Positions 26,582 through 35,804 of a stretch of DNA of 64,000 nt are shown piece after piece. Every line of letters starts with the position of its first letter. Position 1 is the first letter of the stretch. The position numbers were made by a program, and so were the translations under genes. Under the pieces are notes generated by a model. The model saw nothing but the letters and a program-made list of their open reading frames with translations, had not been told where the DNA came from and made no database searches. The DNA comes from MTP4 sp9310u (lineage in GTDB: Archaea > Halobacteriota > Methanosarcinia > Methanosarcinales > Methanosarcinaceae), in the NCBI GenBank assembly GCA_030627005.1, contig DAOUSW010000003.1:18311-82310 (forward strand), read 5' to 3'.

Positions 26582-27385
26582 ATGTCTGCAGGTGGAGCCG
26601 GAGGAGAAGCCAAAGGCGGCTTACCTCCAAACACAGTAATAGGAATCGGTGCCGCAGGCGGACTAATAGGAATTTACCTGGCGCACTTCCTTCCCGCAGC
26701 GTTTTCCTTCTTCGGAGGCATCGCGGCAATCTGTGCCATCGTCTGGGGAGCTGACGCGGTCCGCCGTGTTGCAAGCTACGGACTTGGTACAGGAGTTCCG
26801 TCCATCGGGATGATCTCCCTTGGTATGGGTATTGTCACTGCCCTCTTCGGACTTTCGATAGGAGGCGTTGCAGGCCCGATCGTATCCTTTATCGCAGCAG
26901 CAGTCATCGGTGCCATAATCGGTGTGCTTGCTAACAAGGTAATAGGAATGGGAATCCCGATTATGGAACGGGCAATGGTTGAAATTGCAGGTGCAGGAAC
27001 CCTGGCAATCATCGGGCTTAGCACCGTCATTGCCGGAACCTTCGAATACGGAGCCGTACTTGATAATGTAGTTTCAACCGGGTTTATTGCAATGATCTTC
27101 ATCGCTGGTGGGATGGGAATTCTTCACCCCTTCAACGCAAACCTCGGACCCGACGAGAAACAGGACAGGACCCTTATACTTGGTGTTGAGAAGGGAGCCC
27201 TTGCAATGATCATTGCAGGTCTCGCATCCTCAATCAACGAAGGTCTTGGACCTGCCTTTGTCACAATTCTTGTGGGACTCGCTATCTGGTACGTGGCATT
27301 CAACAAGTACTTCGGATTCGTCAAGAGAGACGCATACGCAGTGGTTGGAACCGGCCTTCTGCCCAGTGAGGAGGAACTACAATGA
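26582..27385 (+). CDS. mtrC: tetrahydromethanopterin S-methyltransferase subunit C
   Basis: A 267-residue polytopic subunit with a Gly-rich start (MSAGGAGGEAKGG) and about seven helices; conserved LGTGVPSIGMISLGMGIVTA and HPFNANLGPDEKQDRTL. The ATG at 26582 is chosen over an in-frame upstream codon at 26567 because AGGTCT/GGAGG lies at the right distance within the end of mtrD. It overlaps mtrB by 4 bases. Confidence 0.96.
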   Translation: MSAGGAGGEAKGGLPPNTVIGIGAAGGLIGIYLAHFLPAAFSFFGGIAAICAIVWGADAVRRVASYGLGTGVPSIGMISLGMGIVTALFGLSIGGVAGPIVSFIAAAVIGAIIGVLANKVIGMGIPIMERAMVEIAGAGTLAIIGLSTVIAGTFEYGAVLDNVVSTGFIAMIFIAGGMGILHPFNANLGPDEKQDRTLILGVEKGALAMIIAGLASSINEGLGPAFVTILVGLAIWYVAFNKYFGFVKRDAYAVVGTGLLPSEEELQ

Positions 27386-27708
27386 GCATGATTCGTATAG
27401 CCCCCGAAGTGCACCTGGTTCTGGACCCCGACACCGCCCTTGTGGCAGAAGAAAGGTCAGACTCAATTGAGTATTCCATGGAACCGGTCTTTGAGAGGCT
27501 GGACAAACTGGAAGCAATTTCAGAGGACCTCGTTAACTCCCTCTCTCCCAGCATGCCACTCCTGAACACCTGGCCCGGACGTGAGAACACCTCTTACCTG
27601 GCCGGAATCTACGGAAACTCCTTCTACGGAATTATCGTGGGTCTTGCATTCAGCGGACTGCTGGCATTGATAATATACATATACAGCCTGATGGGAGGGG
27701 TGATCTAA
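27382..27708 (+). CDS. mtrB: tetrahydromethanopterin S-methyltransferase subunit B
   Basis: A 108-residue subunit with a soluble, acidic N-terminal part (IRIAPEVHLVLDPDTALVAEER) and a single C-terminal membrane helix (GIIVGLAFSGLLALIIYIYSL). It sits between the overlapping mtrC and, one base further on, mtrA, as in other Methanosarcina operons. Confidence 0.96.
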   Translation: MSMIRIAPEVHLVLDPDTALVAEERSDSIEYSMEPVFERLDKLEAISEDLVNSLSPSMPLLNTWPGRENTSYLAGIYGNSFYGIIVGLAFSGLLALIIYIYSLMGGVI

Positions 27709-27709
27709 A

Positions 27710-28432
27710 ATGGTAGATAAAAGAGAACCAGCCCCGGGATGGCCAATCCTGAAAGGTGAATACGAAGTCGGCGATGTTAAAGGCTGTGTTGCAGTAATTA
27801 CCTGCGCATCACACCTTCCAGGCAAACCGGTTCTCGATGCAGGAGCAGCAATCACAGGATCCTGTAAAACCGAGAACCTTGGTATAGAAAAGGTCGTTGC
27901 CCACGTAATTTCAAACCCTAACATCAGATACCTGGTCGTAACAGGAGCAGAAGTTAAAGGGCACATTACAGGACAGGCAGCGATCAGCCTTCACGCAAAC
28001 GGTGTGAAAGACAACAGGATCGTAGGCGCAATCGGAGCTATTCCGTACGTCGAAAGCCTGAACGCTGAATCAGTAGAACGCTTCCAGGCACAGGTCGAGA
28101 CCGTCGAACTGCTGAACACCGAAGATATGGGTGTCATCACTGCCAAGGTAAGGGAACTCGTTTCAAAGGACCCAGGAGCCTTCGATGCCGAACCCCTGGT
28201 CGTTGAGATCAGCGAGGAAGGCGAAGAAGACGAAGATGTTGGCGTCGTTAGACCGGTCTCAGGAGAAATCGCAACAATCCGCAGCCGGTTGAAGGGCATT
28301 GAAGCCCGGATGCTTGACATCGGAAACCTGAACAAGTTCCACTCAGGGATTCACGCAGGAAAGGTTGAAGGTGCCATGATCGGACTGACTGTGACCATAT
28401 CCCTGCTTGGGTTATTACTTCTCGGGAGGTAA
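27710..28432 (+). CDS. mtrA: tetrahydromethanopterin S-methyltransferase subunit A (corrinoid protein)
   Basis: A 240-residue subunit that carries the cobamide which accepts the methyl group. The cytosolic domain begins with EPAPGWPILKGEYEVGD; LVVTGAEVKGHITGQA contains a His at about residue 85, at the position of the known lower cobalt ligand. An acidic linker (EEGEEDEDVG) leads to a coiled region and one C-terminal membrane helix (LTVTISLLGLLLLGR). It is the central methyl carrier between MtrH and coenzyme M. Confidence 0.97.
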   Translation: MVDKREPAPGWPILKGEYEVGDVKGCVAVITCASHLPGKPVLDAGAAITGSCKTENLGIEKVVAHVISNPNIRYLVVTGAEVKGHITGQAAISLHANGVKDNRIVGAIGAIPYVESLNAESVERFQAQVETVELLNTEDMGVITAKVRELVSKDPGAFDAEPLVVEISEEGEEDEDVGVVRPVSGEIATIRSRLKGIEARMLDIGNLNKFHSGIHAGKVEGAMIGLTVTISLLGLLLLGR

Positions 28433-28437
28433 TGAAA

Positions 28438-28656
28438 ATGGCAGAAGAAGGACAAGGAGTCCCAATGGTGCTTAACCCCCAGATGGGTGCAATCGATGCT
28501 ACTGTTGAGAGCATCCGGTACAGAGCGCAGTTGATTGCGAGGAACCAGAAGCTGGACTCCGGGGTCATGTCTACCGGACTTATCGGCTTCGCACTGGGTT
28601 TCCTCTTTTCACTGGTGATGGTAATCATACTCCCGTTAATCATCTGGGGTCTCTAA
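28438..28656 (+). CDS. mtrF: tetrahydromethanopterin S-methyltransferase subunit F
   Basis: A 72-residue small subunit: soluble N-terminus (VPMVLNPQMGAIDATVESIRY) and one C-terminal helix (GFALGFLFSLVMVIILPLII). GGGAGG lies at the end of mtrA; the ATG at 28438 has better spacing than the one at 28432. Confidence 0.95.
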   Translation: MAEEGQGVPMVLNPQMGAIDATVESIRYRAQLIARNQKLDSGVMSTGLIGFALGFLFSLVMVIILPLIIWGL

Positions 28657-28672
28657 TTGAGAGGTGAGTAAT

Positions 28673-28891
28673 ATGGATGGAAAAGCACCAGCCGCATTTG
28701 TAGATCCAGATGAGTTTAGCGAAGTATTGAAGAGGCTCGACAAGATCGATGAAAAGGTCGAGTTCGTCAACAGTGAAGTTGCGCAGAGAATAGGAAAGAA
28801 AGTAGGAAGAGACATCGGAATCCTTTACGGTGCAGTGATCGGACTGCTTCTCTTCCTGATCTATGTCTCGGTATCATCAATGTTCTTATAA
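28673..28891 (+). CDS. mtrG: tetrahydromethanopterin S-methyltransferase subunit G
   Basis: A 72-residue subunit with PAAFVDPDEFSEVLKRLDKI, a short coiled coil and a C-terminal membrane helix (GILYGAVIGLLLFLIYVSV). GAGGTGAG at 28659-28666 places the start at the ATG at 28673 rather than at a GTG at 28664. Confidence 0.95.
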   Translation: MDGKAPAAFVDPDEFSEVLKRLDKIDEKVEFVNSEVAQRIGKKVGRDIGILYGAVIGLLLFLIYVSVSSMFL

Positions 28892-28904
28892 GTGAGGGAT
28901 CAAA

Positions 28905-29852
28905 ATGTTCAAGTTTGATAAGAAACAGGAAGTTTATGAAGTAGGTGGCGTCAAGTTCGGCGGGCAGCCGGGTGAGTACCCAACCGTGTTAGTCAGTACC
29001 ATGTTCTACGCAAGGCACAAGATCGTGACCGACGAGGACAAGGGACTTTTCGACAAAGCAGCTGCAGAAACCCTGTGGAACACACAGGTTGAACTGAGTG
29101 ACGCAACCGGAAACCCCTACGTAAACCAGATTGTAGGAGAAACCCCCGAAGCCATCAGGAATTACATTGACTGGTTCCTCGGAATCGATGACAAGACCCC
29201 CTTCCTGATTGACTCTTCCGCCGGAGAAGTGCGCGCAGCCGCTGCCCAGTACTGTACCGAAATCGGTGTCGCTAACAGGGCAATCCACAACTCCATCAAC
29301 GCAAGTATCGAACAGGACGAAATTGACGTCCTCGCGGAGAGCGATGTGGAAGCAGCCATCGTGCTGGCCTTCAACGCAACCGACCCAACCGTCAAAGGTA
29401 AACTCGACATCCTTGAAGTCGGTGGTTCCGGACAGGACAAGGGTATGCTCCAGATAGCCAAGGAATGTGGGATCAAGATCCCCCTGATCGACGTGGCAGC
29501 AATGCCCCTCGGTGCAGGCTCCGGCGCAACCATCCGCTCAGTCCCGACCATCAAGGGCAAGCTCGGCCTGCCTGTCGGCGGTGGATACCACAACATGGCA
29601 TCCGCATGGGACTGGCTCAGGAAGTTCAAGAAGACCCAGCCCGACCCGAAGTCGATCTACATGCCCTCTGACATCGGGACAAACCTGGTAGCCCAGATCG
29701 CTGGTTCCGACTTCCTGCTCTACGGTCCGATCGAAAACGTCGAGAAGGTCTTCCCGGCTGTCGCCATGGTCGACATCATGCTTGGAGAAACCGCCAAGGA
29801 ACTCGGCATCGAGATCGCCGTGGAGAACCACCCCGTCAACCATCTGACATAA
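28905..29852 (+). CDS. mtrH: tetrahydromethanopterin S-methyltransferase subunit H
   Basis: A 315-residue soluble TIM-barrel subunit that transfers the methyl group from methyl-H4MPT to the corrinoid of MtrA. It starts MFKFDKKQEVYEVGGVKFGG and contains PFLIDSSAGEVRAAAAQYC, AIVLAFNATDPTV, and GGGYHNMASAWDWLRKF, all family hallmarks. It closes the operon; a strong terminator follows 40 bases later. No additional mtrH copy, as found with methyltransferase fusions elsewhere, is in the window. Confidence 0.97.
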   Translation: MFKFDKKQEVYEVGGVKFGGQPGEYPTVLVSTMFYARHKIVTDEDKGLFDKAAAETLWNTQVELSDATGNPYVNQIVGETPEAIRNYIDWFLGIDDKTPFLIDSSAGEVRAAAAQYCTEIGVANRAIHNSINASIEQDEIDVLAESDVEAAIVLAFNATDPTVKGKLDILEVGGSGQDKGMLQIAKECGIKIPLIDVAAMPLGAGSGATIRSVPTIKGKLGLPVGGGYHNMASAWDWLRKFKKTQPDPKSIYMPSDIGTNLVAQIAGSDFLLYGPIENVEKVFPAVAMVDIMLGETAKELGIEIAVENHPVNHLT

Positions 29853-29892
29853 GTTCAAAAAAGTTATCTTAAAAACGGATGGAAACATCCGG

Positions 29893-29923
29893 AAAGCAAA
29901 GCGGAATGTTTTCCCTTTGCTTT
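29893..29923 (+). terminator. terminator of the mtr operon
   Basis: AAAGCAAAG (29893-29901) pairs with CTTTGCTTT (29915-29923), with GGAA/TTCC stacked inside around TGTT, followed by TTCTTTTGTTTTT. A second small hairpin, CGGATG-GAAA-CATCCG, lies just before it at 29876-29891. Confidence 0.85.
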
Positions 29924-29988
29924 TTCTTTTGTTTTTACCTCTTTTTCAGTTTATTTAATATTTCTGTTACTATATGGTGTAGAATTTT

Positions 29989-30163
29989 GTATGGAACTCT
30001 TACGATAGCGTTTGTGTGGAACTCTTACGATAGCATTTGTATAGAACTCTTAAGATAGCGTTTTGTGCAAAATTTATGAAATAGCATTTTGTGTTGGCAT
30101 TTGTGAATTTTCCGATTCCGTAGGAGCAAGATTCAATTTTCCGATTCCGGAGGAGCAAGATTC
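29989..30163 (+). repeat. two adjacent minisatellites downstream of mtr
   Basis: Array 1 has four units of 25-26 bp starting at 29989, 30014, 30039 and 30065 (core GGAACTCTTACGATAGC), decaying from left to right. Array 2 has two 29-bp units at 30106 and 30135 that differ by one base (core TTTTCCGATTCCG). Confidence 0.92.
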
Positions 30164-31081
30164 AATTTTTTTCACAAAGTTTGAGCTAATATATAGAAAG
30201 CATTAGAAATTGGGTGATAAGAGAAGGATAATAAAATGATGAAAATTCAAAAATGATTGGAAAGCAGAGCAGGGACAATTAAAGGTAATGTGTAACCTGA
30301 CCGAGTGCTGACCGGAAAATCGCCAGCATCCGGCCAGGAATTGTGCGAATCCACTCCCAAACCCGCTGTTTACGTAGAGGGCCAAGCTCCATTATTCAAG
30401 AACTTATTCTACGAACAACAAAGAATTGAGGCAAACTTAGAGAGGGTAAGAAACCTATACCCCACTTCTGCAAAGGTATGCAAACTTATGTTCACACTCC
30501 TTAAAGCCCCATTCATTCAGACCCCACGTCCACTTTATTCAACCGGAATGCGAACCCCAATCCACATTCCAATTTTGCTTTTATTCACAAGAGATAGACT
30601 ATCATAACACACATAAATAGTAAATTGTGAATTAGATATCAAATATTTTTTAAAGTGTCACGGATAATATCTCCAAAGATTTTGGTAGTACAGAAGTCAC
30701 AAGAATTACCAATTTCCGGCTTACCACAAAATGAGAGGAAAAGAAGGAGAGTTGGCCTTTGCAGTAAAAACGCAGGCAATTATGACCTATTTTATCAATA
30801 ATGGCTTTTGATAAAAGTTCTCAAAAAATAGCACTAAATAGAAAGATTTAATATTCAATAATACTTCATCAATATTAGAGAGGAAATGTGAAATATTTTT
30901 AGGATATGACAAATATATTTTGGAACAATTAGTTCTATATATCCAGTGTCCCGGCCGGAATTTATTAAAAGCTAATACAGCTTCGTTCAGGATATTATTT
31001 GTGGACCGCAGCATACGGGATCAAGAACTATATTAATGATTTATAGAGGACCAAAAGCTGCATTATGTGTTGGGTGGTAAA
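30164..31081. other. 918-base region without a recognised gene
   Basis: An open frame of 100 codons at 30305-30607 (+) starts LTGKSPASGQELCESTPKP and has no feature I recognise; its composition is not convincing for a native gene, though 30300-30600 is less AT-rich than the flanks and may be a remnant of an inserted element. The rest is AT-rich and empty, apart from the presumed promoter of the next gene. Confidence 0.5.
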
Positions 31082-32173
31082 ATGCTGATTCGAAAAAATA
31101 TATCCCTTGATGACAAATATCTTAAAAAATTACAGCCACTTCTGGACGCTAATGACGGGAACCTGAGTGCTGCCATCAGGGATACCATTGCAGTTGCCGA
31201 TACTGCGCTTACATATCATAACAGTATTGACGAGGCAATCAAATTTTTAAAAGAAGCTCCGTCGAGAGAAGGGATAAACGACACAATCCAGAGCGGAGAA
31301 AATATCGTTATAAATAAGACAATGCTCGAATGGCTCTTCAGGTACACCAAAGGCAGGCTTACGGAAGAAGAACTGGTAAACGAACTGATAAATCCTTTTG
31401 AAGTTCAGGATATGAAAGAACTTGAAGAGTACCTCAACCGGGCTGCTCGGAGCTACCAGTGGCCCATCCGGACTTCAATCAAATGTGAAGACATCAATAA
31501 CCCTGATTCTGCCCTTGTCATTTTTTCAAACTCCACGGTAAACAACCGGGAATTTTTTGCCCAGCTTGTGGCCCATTTCCTGGCAAAATGGATGCAGCTC
31601 GATGTAGAACACATTTTCCGGAGAGCTAATTCTACCCAGATTTCTTTCAAAAAGAACCTCTCGGTTTCCCCGAGTGAGACCATGCCCGGGATCAGGAAGC
31701 ATTTCGGATACCTTGATATCGTGTGCAAAGAGCTCGACGACAACACAGAGTTCTGGACACAGCTCATGTACACCTACAATGTTGAACGATATAACCTCGT
31801 AACCCTGCATAGAAACCAGTTTGAAACCTTTGCCGCAGGGGATGCCCCGAACCCCACTAAAATCCTGGAACGCCTGTGCAAACAGTCCTTAAGCGAAATG
31901 ACCCTCCCTGATCTGCTTATTGCATTCAAAAGAATGTACCTGGCAACCCAGCTCGTCAAGAACATAGAACTCTACCTGGAACCCGGGAAGGAATCCGTGA
32001 CAATCTTCCACGACTTTAAAAATGAAAAGGTAATCTCCAACCTGGTGGAATATTTCTCTAACATATTCAAAGAAAAAGACATTCCTTTTGAACCTGCATC
32101 TTATGCCAGCATGATAGTGTTCAGGTTCAACGAAGAAACCGGACCTATCAATGGTTCCGACTCCCAAAAATGA
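31082..32173 (+). CDS. conserved hypothetical protein with RHH-like N-terminus
   Basis: A 363-residue soluble protein. The first 45 residues (MLIRKNISLDDKYLKKLQPL, then GNLSAAIRDTIAVAD) look like a ribbon-helix-helix DNA-binding or dimerisation module: beta strand, helix, GNLS turn, helix. The remainder is mixed alpha/beta with no motif I know. GGTGG precedes the ATG at 31082; an upstream in-frame start at 31067 is less likely. Its position beyond the mtr terminator suggests an independent transcript. A regulator is possible but not shown. Confidence 0.65.
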   Translation: MLIRKNISLDDKYLKKLQPLLDANDGNLSAAIRDTIAVADTALTYHNSIDEAIKFLKEAPSREGINDTIQSGENIVINKTMLEWLFRYTKGRLTEEELVNELINPFEVQDMKELEEYLNRAARSYQWPIRTSIKCEDINNPDSALVIFSNSTVNNREFFAQLVAHFLAKWMQLDVEHIFRRANSTQISFKKNLSVSPSETMPGIRKHFGYLDIVCKELDDNTEFWTQLMYTYNVERYNLVTLHRNQFETFAAGDAPNPTKILERLCKQSLSEMTLPDLLIAFKRMYLATQLVKNIELYLEPGKESVTIFHDFKNEKVISNLVEYFSNIFKEKDIPFEPASYASMIVFRFNEETGPINGSDSQK

Positions 32174-32295
32174 TCTTAAACCCAAAAAAATCCCAAAAAG
32201 GGAAACTTCGCCCGAAGCAGGAAGTTTCCCCAAAACCCCTATTAAAAAACCACCTTAAGACCAGACAAGTCCAAAGGATTCCTGCATAAGAGAAA

Positions 32296-33843
32296 TTAGC
32301 CTTTTGCCACACCGAGAGGCAGGACACGTGCAACCTTTCGTGCAATCCCGAGTTCATGCACCACATTTACCACCTCACTACTCGACTTGTAAACGTCGGG
32401 AGCTTCTTCTGCAATAACGGACGGGTGTGTGGCCCTTACCGTAATCCCCATGGCTTCAAGTTTCTCCTTTATGCTCTCTCCCCTGAATTCCTTCTTAGCG
32501 TGCGCCCGGCTCATGACCCTGCCAGCCCCGTGACAGGCGCTTCCGAAAGAGATATCCATTGCCTCTTTCGTACCGCAGAGAATGTAGGAAGCAGTCCCCA
32601 TACTGCCAGGGATCAAAACAGGCTGTCCGACATCCCTAAACGCTGCCGGGACCTCCGGGTGGCCTGGGGGAAAAGCCCGGGTAGCTCCTTTCCTGTGCAC
32701 GTACACTTCTTTTTTCCTGCCTTCAATAAGATGTTCCTCGAGTTTTGCCACGTTATGGGCAACATCGTAGAGCAGGTCCATTCCAAGCTCATCGGAGTCC
32801 CTGCCAAAAACCTGTTCAAAGGTTTCCCTTGTCCAGTGAGTGATAACCTGCCGGTTCGCCCAGGCATAATTTGCGGCACAGAGCATTGCCTTGAAGTAGG
32901 ACTGAGCTTCCTTTGACTGAGCAGGGGCGCAGGCAAGCTGCTTATCAGGGATCTGTATGCCGTACTTCTTCACGGCCTGGGACAGGGTCTGAAGGTGGTC
33001 CGTGCAGATCTGGTGCCCGGCACCTCTGGACCCACAGTGAACCATAACCGTGACCTGCCCTTCCTCAAGCCCAAAAGCCGAAGCCACCTCCCGATCATAA
33101 ATCTCGTCCACGTACTGGACTTCCAGGAAATGGTTCCCACTTCCCAGAGTACCGAACTGGGGTTTCCCTCGCTTCCGGGCTTTATCGCTAACATATGCGG
33201 GGTCTGCCCCTTCAAGGAACCCGTTCCCTTCACAGTGCTCGGTATCGGCTTCCACCCCGTAACCGGACTCCACGGCCCACTTTGCCCCATGAAGAAAAGC
33301 ATCATCCAGCTCTTTATCAGAAGCCCTGATCCGGCTTTTTGAGCCGACTCCGGAGGGGACATTTTTGAAAAGACCTTCCGTAAGCTCCTTAATATGAGGG
33401 GCCACGTCCTCCTTTTGCAGATTAGTCTTTATCAAACGGACACCGCAGTTGATGTCAAAACCCACTCCGCCGGGACTGATAATCCCCTCTTCACTATCAA
33501 AGGCCGCAACCCCGCCGATGGCAAAGCCGTACCCCAGATGAGCATCCGGCATAGCCATAGAATATTTCTGAATTCCCGGAAGGGTTGACACATTTGCAAT
33601 CTGGTCAATTGTGCCCGGATCGATGCTTGCAAGCAGTTTTTCGGACACAAAAAGGCGCCCCGGAACCTGCATTCCGGGAGTGTGCCCGACAGGGATTTCC
33701 CAGCTGTTTTCGGAAAGCTTCCGGACCATGCCCCGCACACTTGTAAGCATACTTTCCGGGTCTGTACTTTCTGTCCCTTCACTTTGCGAATCCGCGCTCT
33801 CCAATCCCCCACATTCCGATCCTGTCTCCTCATTTGCTTTCAT
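32296..33843 (-). CDS. rtcB: RNA-splicing ligase RtcB
   Basis: A 515-residue GTP-dependent 3'-phosphate/5'-OH RNA ligase that joins tRNA exons and repairs RNA. Motifs in order: MPDAHLGYGFAIGGVAAF, PGGVGFDINCGVRL (metal-binding Asp and Cys), GSGNHFLEVQYV, VHCGSRGAGHQ, YDVAHNVAKLEEH, PGSMGTASYILCG, and SACHGAGRVMSR with the guanylylated His. No intein is present. The first 30 residues form a Ser/Glu/Asp-rich, repeat-like extension absent from typical RtcB; GAGAGGTGG before the ATG at 33843 supports it. Its activator archease is 525 bases upstream on the same strand. Confidence 0.96.
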   Translation of the reverse strand: MKANEETGSECGGLESADSQSEGTESTDPESMLTSVRGMVRKLSENSWEIPVGHTPGMQVPGRLFVSEKLLASIDPGTIDQIANVSTLPGIQKYSMAMPDAHLGYGFAIGGVAAFDSEEGIISPGGVGFDINCGVRLIKTNLQKEDVAPHIKELTEGLFKNVPSGVGSKSRIRASDKELDDAFLHGAKWAVESGYGVEADTEHCEGNGFLEGADPAYVSDKARKRGKPQFGTLGSGNHFLEVQYVDEIYDREVASAFGLEEGQVTVMVHCGSRGAGHQICTDHLQTLSQAVKKYGIQIPDKQLACAPAQSKEAQSYFKAMLCAANYAWANRQVITHWTRETFEQVFGRDSDELGMDLLYDVAHNVAKLEEHLIEGRKKEVYVHRKGATRAFPPGHPEVPAAFRDVGQPVLIPGSMGTASYILCGTKEAMDISFGSACHGAGRVMSRAHAKKEFRGESIKEKLEAMGITVRATHPSVIAEEAPDVYKSSSEVVNVVHELGIARKVARVLPLGVAKG

Positions 33844-34367
33844 ATTTATAATCCACCTCTCCTCTGGCTTTTATAATTATGCTTCCCTGGACTTGATTCC
33901 CTGGACTTGATTCCCTGGACTTGATTCCCTGGACTTAACCCTGAAATTCTTCTACCCACACCCGGATTGCCTGCAACCATCTTCCAGGACAGATTTCCCA
34001 AATGGGCCTGAGAACTCAGGTTCCGTAGTCCAATAATCCATGATACAATGATTTTAACCTGCAATTTGAAATTCCATGAGACAATGATTTTGTAGTACAG
34101 TCATTCATAAGGGCATTTTCCGTACAATAATTCTCAGGTCAATGGTTTGTTCCTTAATACAATGATTCTAAGACGTGATGATAATGATTTACATAAGGAA
34201 AATATGAATATGGTGCTGTATGAAAGAAACCTGAACAAAAAAGTGGACAAAAAAGTGGACAAAAAAGTGGGCATAAAAGTGGACAATCCAGGATTACCAG
34301 GAGCTTGATTCATCCATGAACCGGAGAAGGTATTATTCAAGCCGCTGAAACCTTAAGAAGCCGCCAG
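33844..34367. repeat. archease-rtcB gap with two minisatellites
   Basis: Four 14-bp units (TTCCCTGGACTTGA) run from 33883 to 33938, and four 12-bp units (AAAAAAGTGGAC) from 34237 to 34284. Between them CCATGAGACAATGATTTT-like words recur at about 34035-34120 in decayed form. No gene is visible in this 524-base gap. Confidence 0.9.
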
Positions 34368-34808
34368 TTAAAGGTCCACAACCACCTGAGCCACCCACCC
34401 CGCAGGAGTCTTTTCAAGTTCGAGCTGGTTGTAGGTAACAGCCTTGAGCTCGGTTTCGAAGGGATGGATATCAAGATTCCATTTATCCCCCAATGCCCGG
34501 GCTTTCAGAGAGTATTCGCCTTCCTCTTCCTTGATCTCCTCCACCCTGAATTCTCCGAAGATGGTTTCCTCCACTTCAAAGAGAAAAAGAAGTTCGGAAA
34601 GCCAGTCAATAAGCAGGGTGTCCAGGCCCGGGGATTTGAGGGAAATTTCCAGCGAGGTCTCTACAAGGACCTTTTTAGTGTCAATAATCACGTTGAACAT
34701 GGCAAGAGCTGCATTTTCAAAGACTTCTTCCAGGGTCTTACCATAAGCCCGGAACTTCGCATCTGCCGTATGTTCAAGGTATTCGTACTGTTCAGGTTGA
34801 GGCGGCAT
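34368..34808 (-). CDS. archease
   Basis: A 146-residue archease. EHTADAKFRAYGKTLEEVFENAA holds the metal-binding Asp region; DTLLIDWLSELLFLFEVE is the central signature, and KAVTYNQLEL precedes the C-terminal metal site. Archease speeds guanylylation of RtcB and allows multiple turnover. The rtcB gene follows on the same strand, although separated by a repeat-filled gap, so co-transcription is possible but unproven. Confidence 0.95.
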   Translation of the reverse strand: MPPQPEQYEYLEHTADAKFRAYGKTLEEVFENAALAMFNVIIDTKKVLVETSLEISLKSPGLDTLLIDWLSELLFLFEVEETIFGEFRVEEIKEEEGEYSLKARALGDKWNLDIHPFETELKAVTYNQLELEKTPAGWVAQVVVDL

Positions 34809-34927
34809 AGTCCTGTATTGGGTTTTGTGTTACATTAAGTTTATCCGCCCCAGGAGCCTGTTTTTACCCAGGGAGGAAATATCCGTTCCCGGAAAAGTTT
34901 CCGGAAAAACTGAGAAGAGACCTTAGT

Positions 34928-35536
34928 TTACAGCCGGTTCCAGATGTAATGTATCCTCTGAAAAGCCGTGATATGACTGGTCAATGCAATCAGGGTGACA
35001 GCCCAGCCCAGGATAGAAAAGCCAGCGATGGTAGCCGGATAGGCAAAATTTACGAAGGCAGAGAGAATGATAACCACCAGACGGTCAGCCCTGCCCATGA
35101 TCCCTCCATAGTACCTTCCAAGAGAAAGAGCCTGGGCCTGGGTCCCCAGGTAGCTTGTCAGCAGCACACCCACGATTGCCGCAACCCCGATCTGCCAGGG
35201 CACGTAGCCTGCAAAAAAGATGCTGCAGATAATAAAGACATCCGAATAGCGGTCGATAACATGATCCAGGAAATCTCCCCTGGCGGTGGCCTTGTTTGAC
35301 TTCCGAGCAACCGCCCCGTCCAGGGCATCCAGGACAGAATTCAGCACAACGAAGATACCCGCCAGGAGGACGAGGCCCCGGGCTGCCGGGGAGTAGTAAA
35401 AGCAGAGCCCCGCAATAAAGGCACAAATAAGGGAAGCTATGGAAACCACATCAGGAGAGATGCCCTTCCGGATGAAAAGGTCTGCCAGCGGTTCAATAAC
35501 TTTTGAGGCGAAGGGTCTCAGGGCATCGAACGTCAT
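34928..35536 (-). CDS. CDP-alcohol phosphatidyltransferase, archaetidylinositol phosphate synthase-like
   Basis: A 202-residue membrane enzyme with the CAPT motif D-x2-DG-x2-AR-x8-G-x3-D-x3-D within LDALDGAVARKSNKATARGD and the following FLDHVIDRYSD, at about residues 69-98. All four Asp are present. It moves a polar head group onto CDP-archaeol; size and motif context fit the archaetidylinositol phosphate synthase group of euryarchaea. About six helices, cytoplasmic active site. Confidence 0.85.
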   Translation of the reverse strand: MTFDALRPFASKVIEPLADLFIRKGISPDVVSIASLICAFIAGLCFYYSPAARGLVLLAGIFVVLNSVLDALDGAVARKSNKATARGDFLDHVIDRYSDVFIICSIFFAGYVPWQIGVAAIVGVLLTSYLGTQAQALSLGRYYGGIMGRADRLVVIILSAFVNFAYPATIAGFSILGWAVTLIALTSHITAFQRIHYIWNRL

Positions 35537-35804
35537 GGTACTCAGAAATCTTTTTTATTTTTTAATATCCGTGATGGGAAGCTGTCACAGGAAAAAATAC
35601 GCAACTTTCCTATTTCGTATGCCGATCTTGATATTCTTGATATATGATGTTTCTGTCTTTACCTATCTTGTTATATTTATACTTACGTTTGCATCCGGGG
35701 GATGCACACTTTATATAGACAACGCAGACAACATGATATAGAGAATTATAGACAACGTAGACGATATAGACGATTGTAAACAATTATAGATAAGTATACT
35801 TTTT

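Noticed and set aside
29989..30163. Possible CRISPR array
   Set aside because: Units are directly tandem with no unique spacers; none of the arrays in the window has spacers or cas genes nearby.
30305..30607. 100-codon open frame as a gene
   Set aside because: No homology recognised, no good start site and no hydrophobic or domain pattern; kept only as a note in the gap entry.
32296..33843. Intein in RtcB, known from other archaea
   Set aside because: The protein has normal length after its N-terminal extension and all motifs are contiguous.
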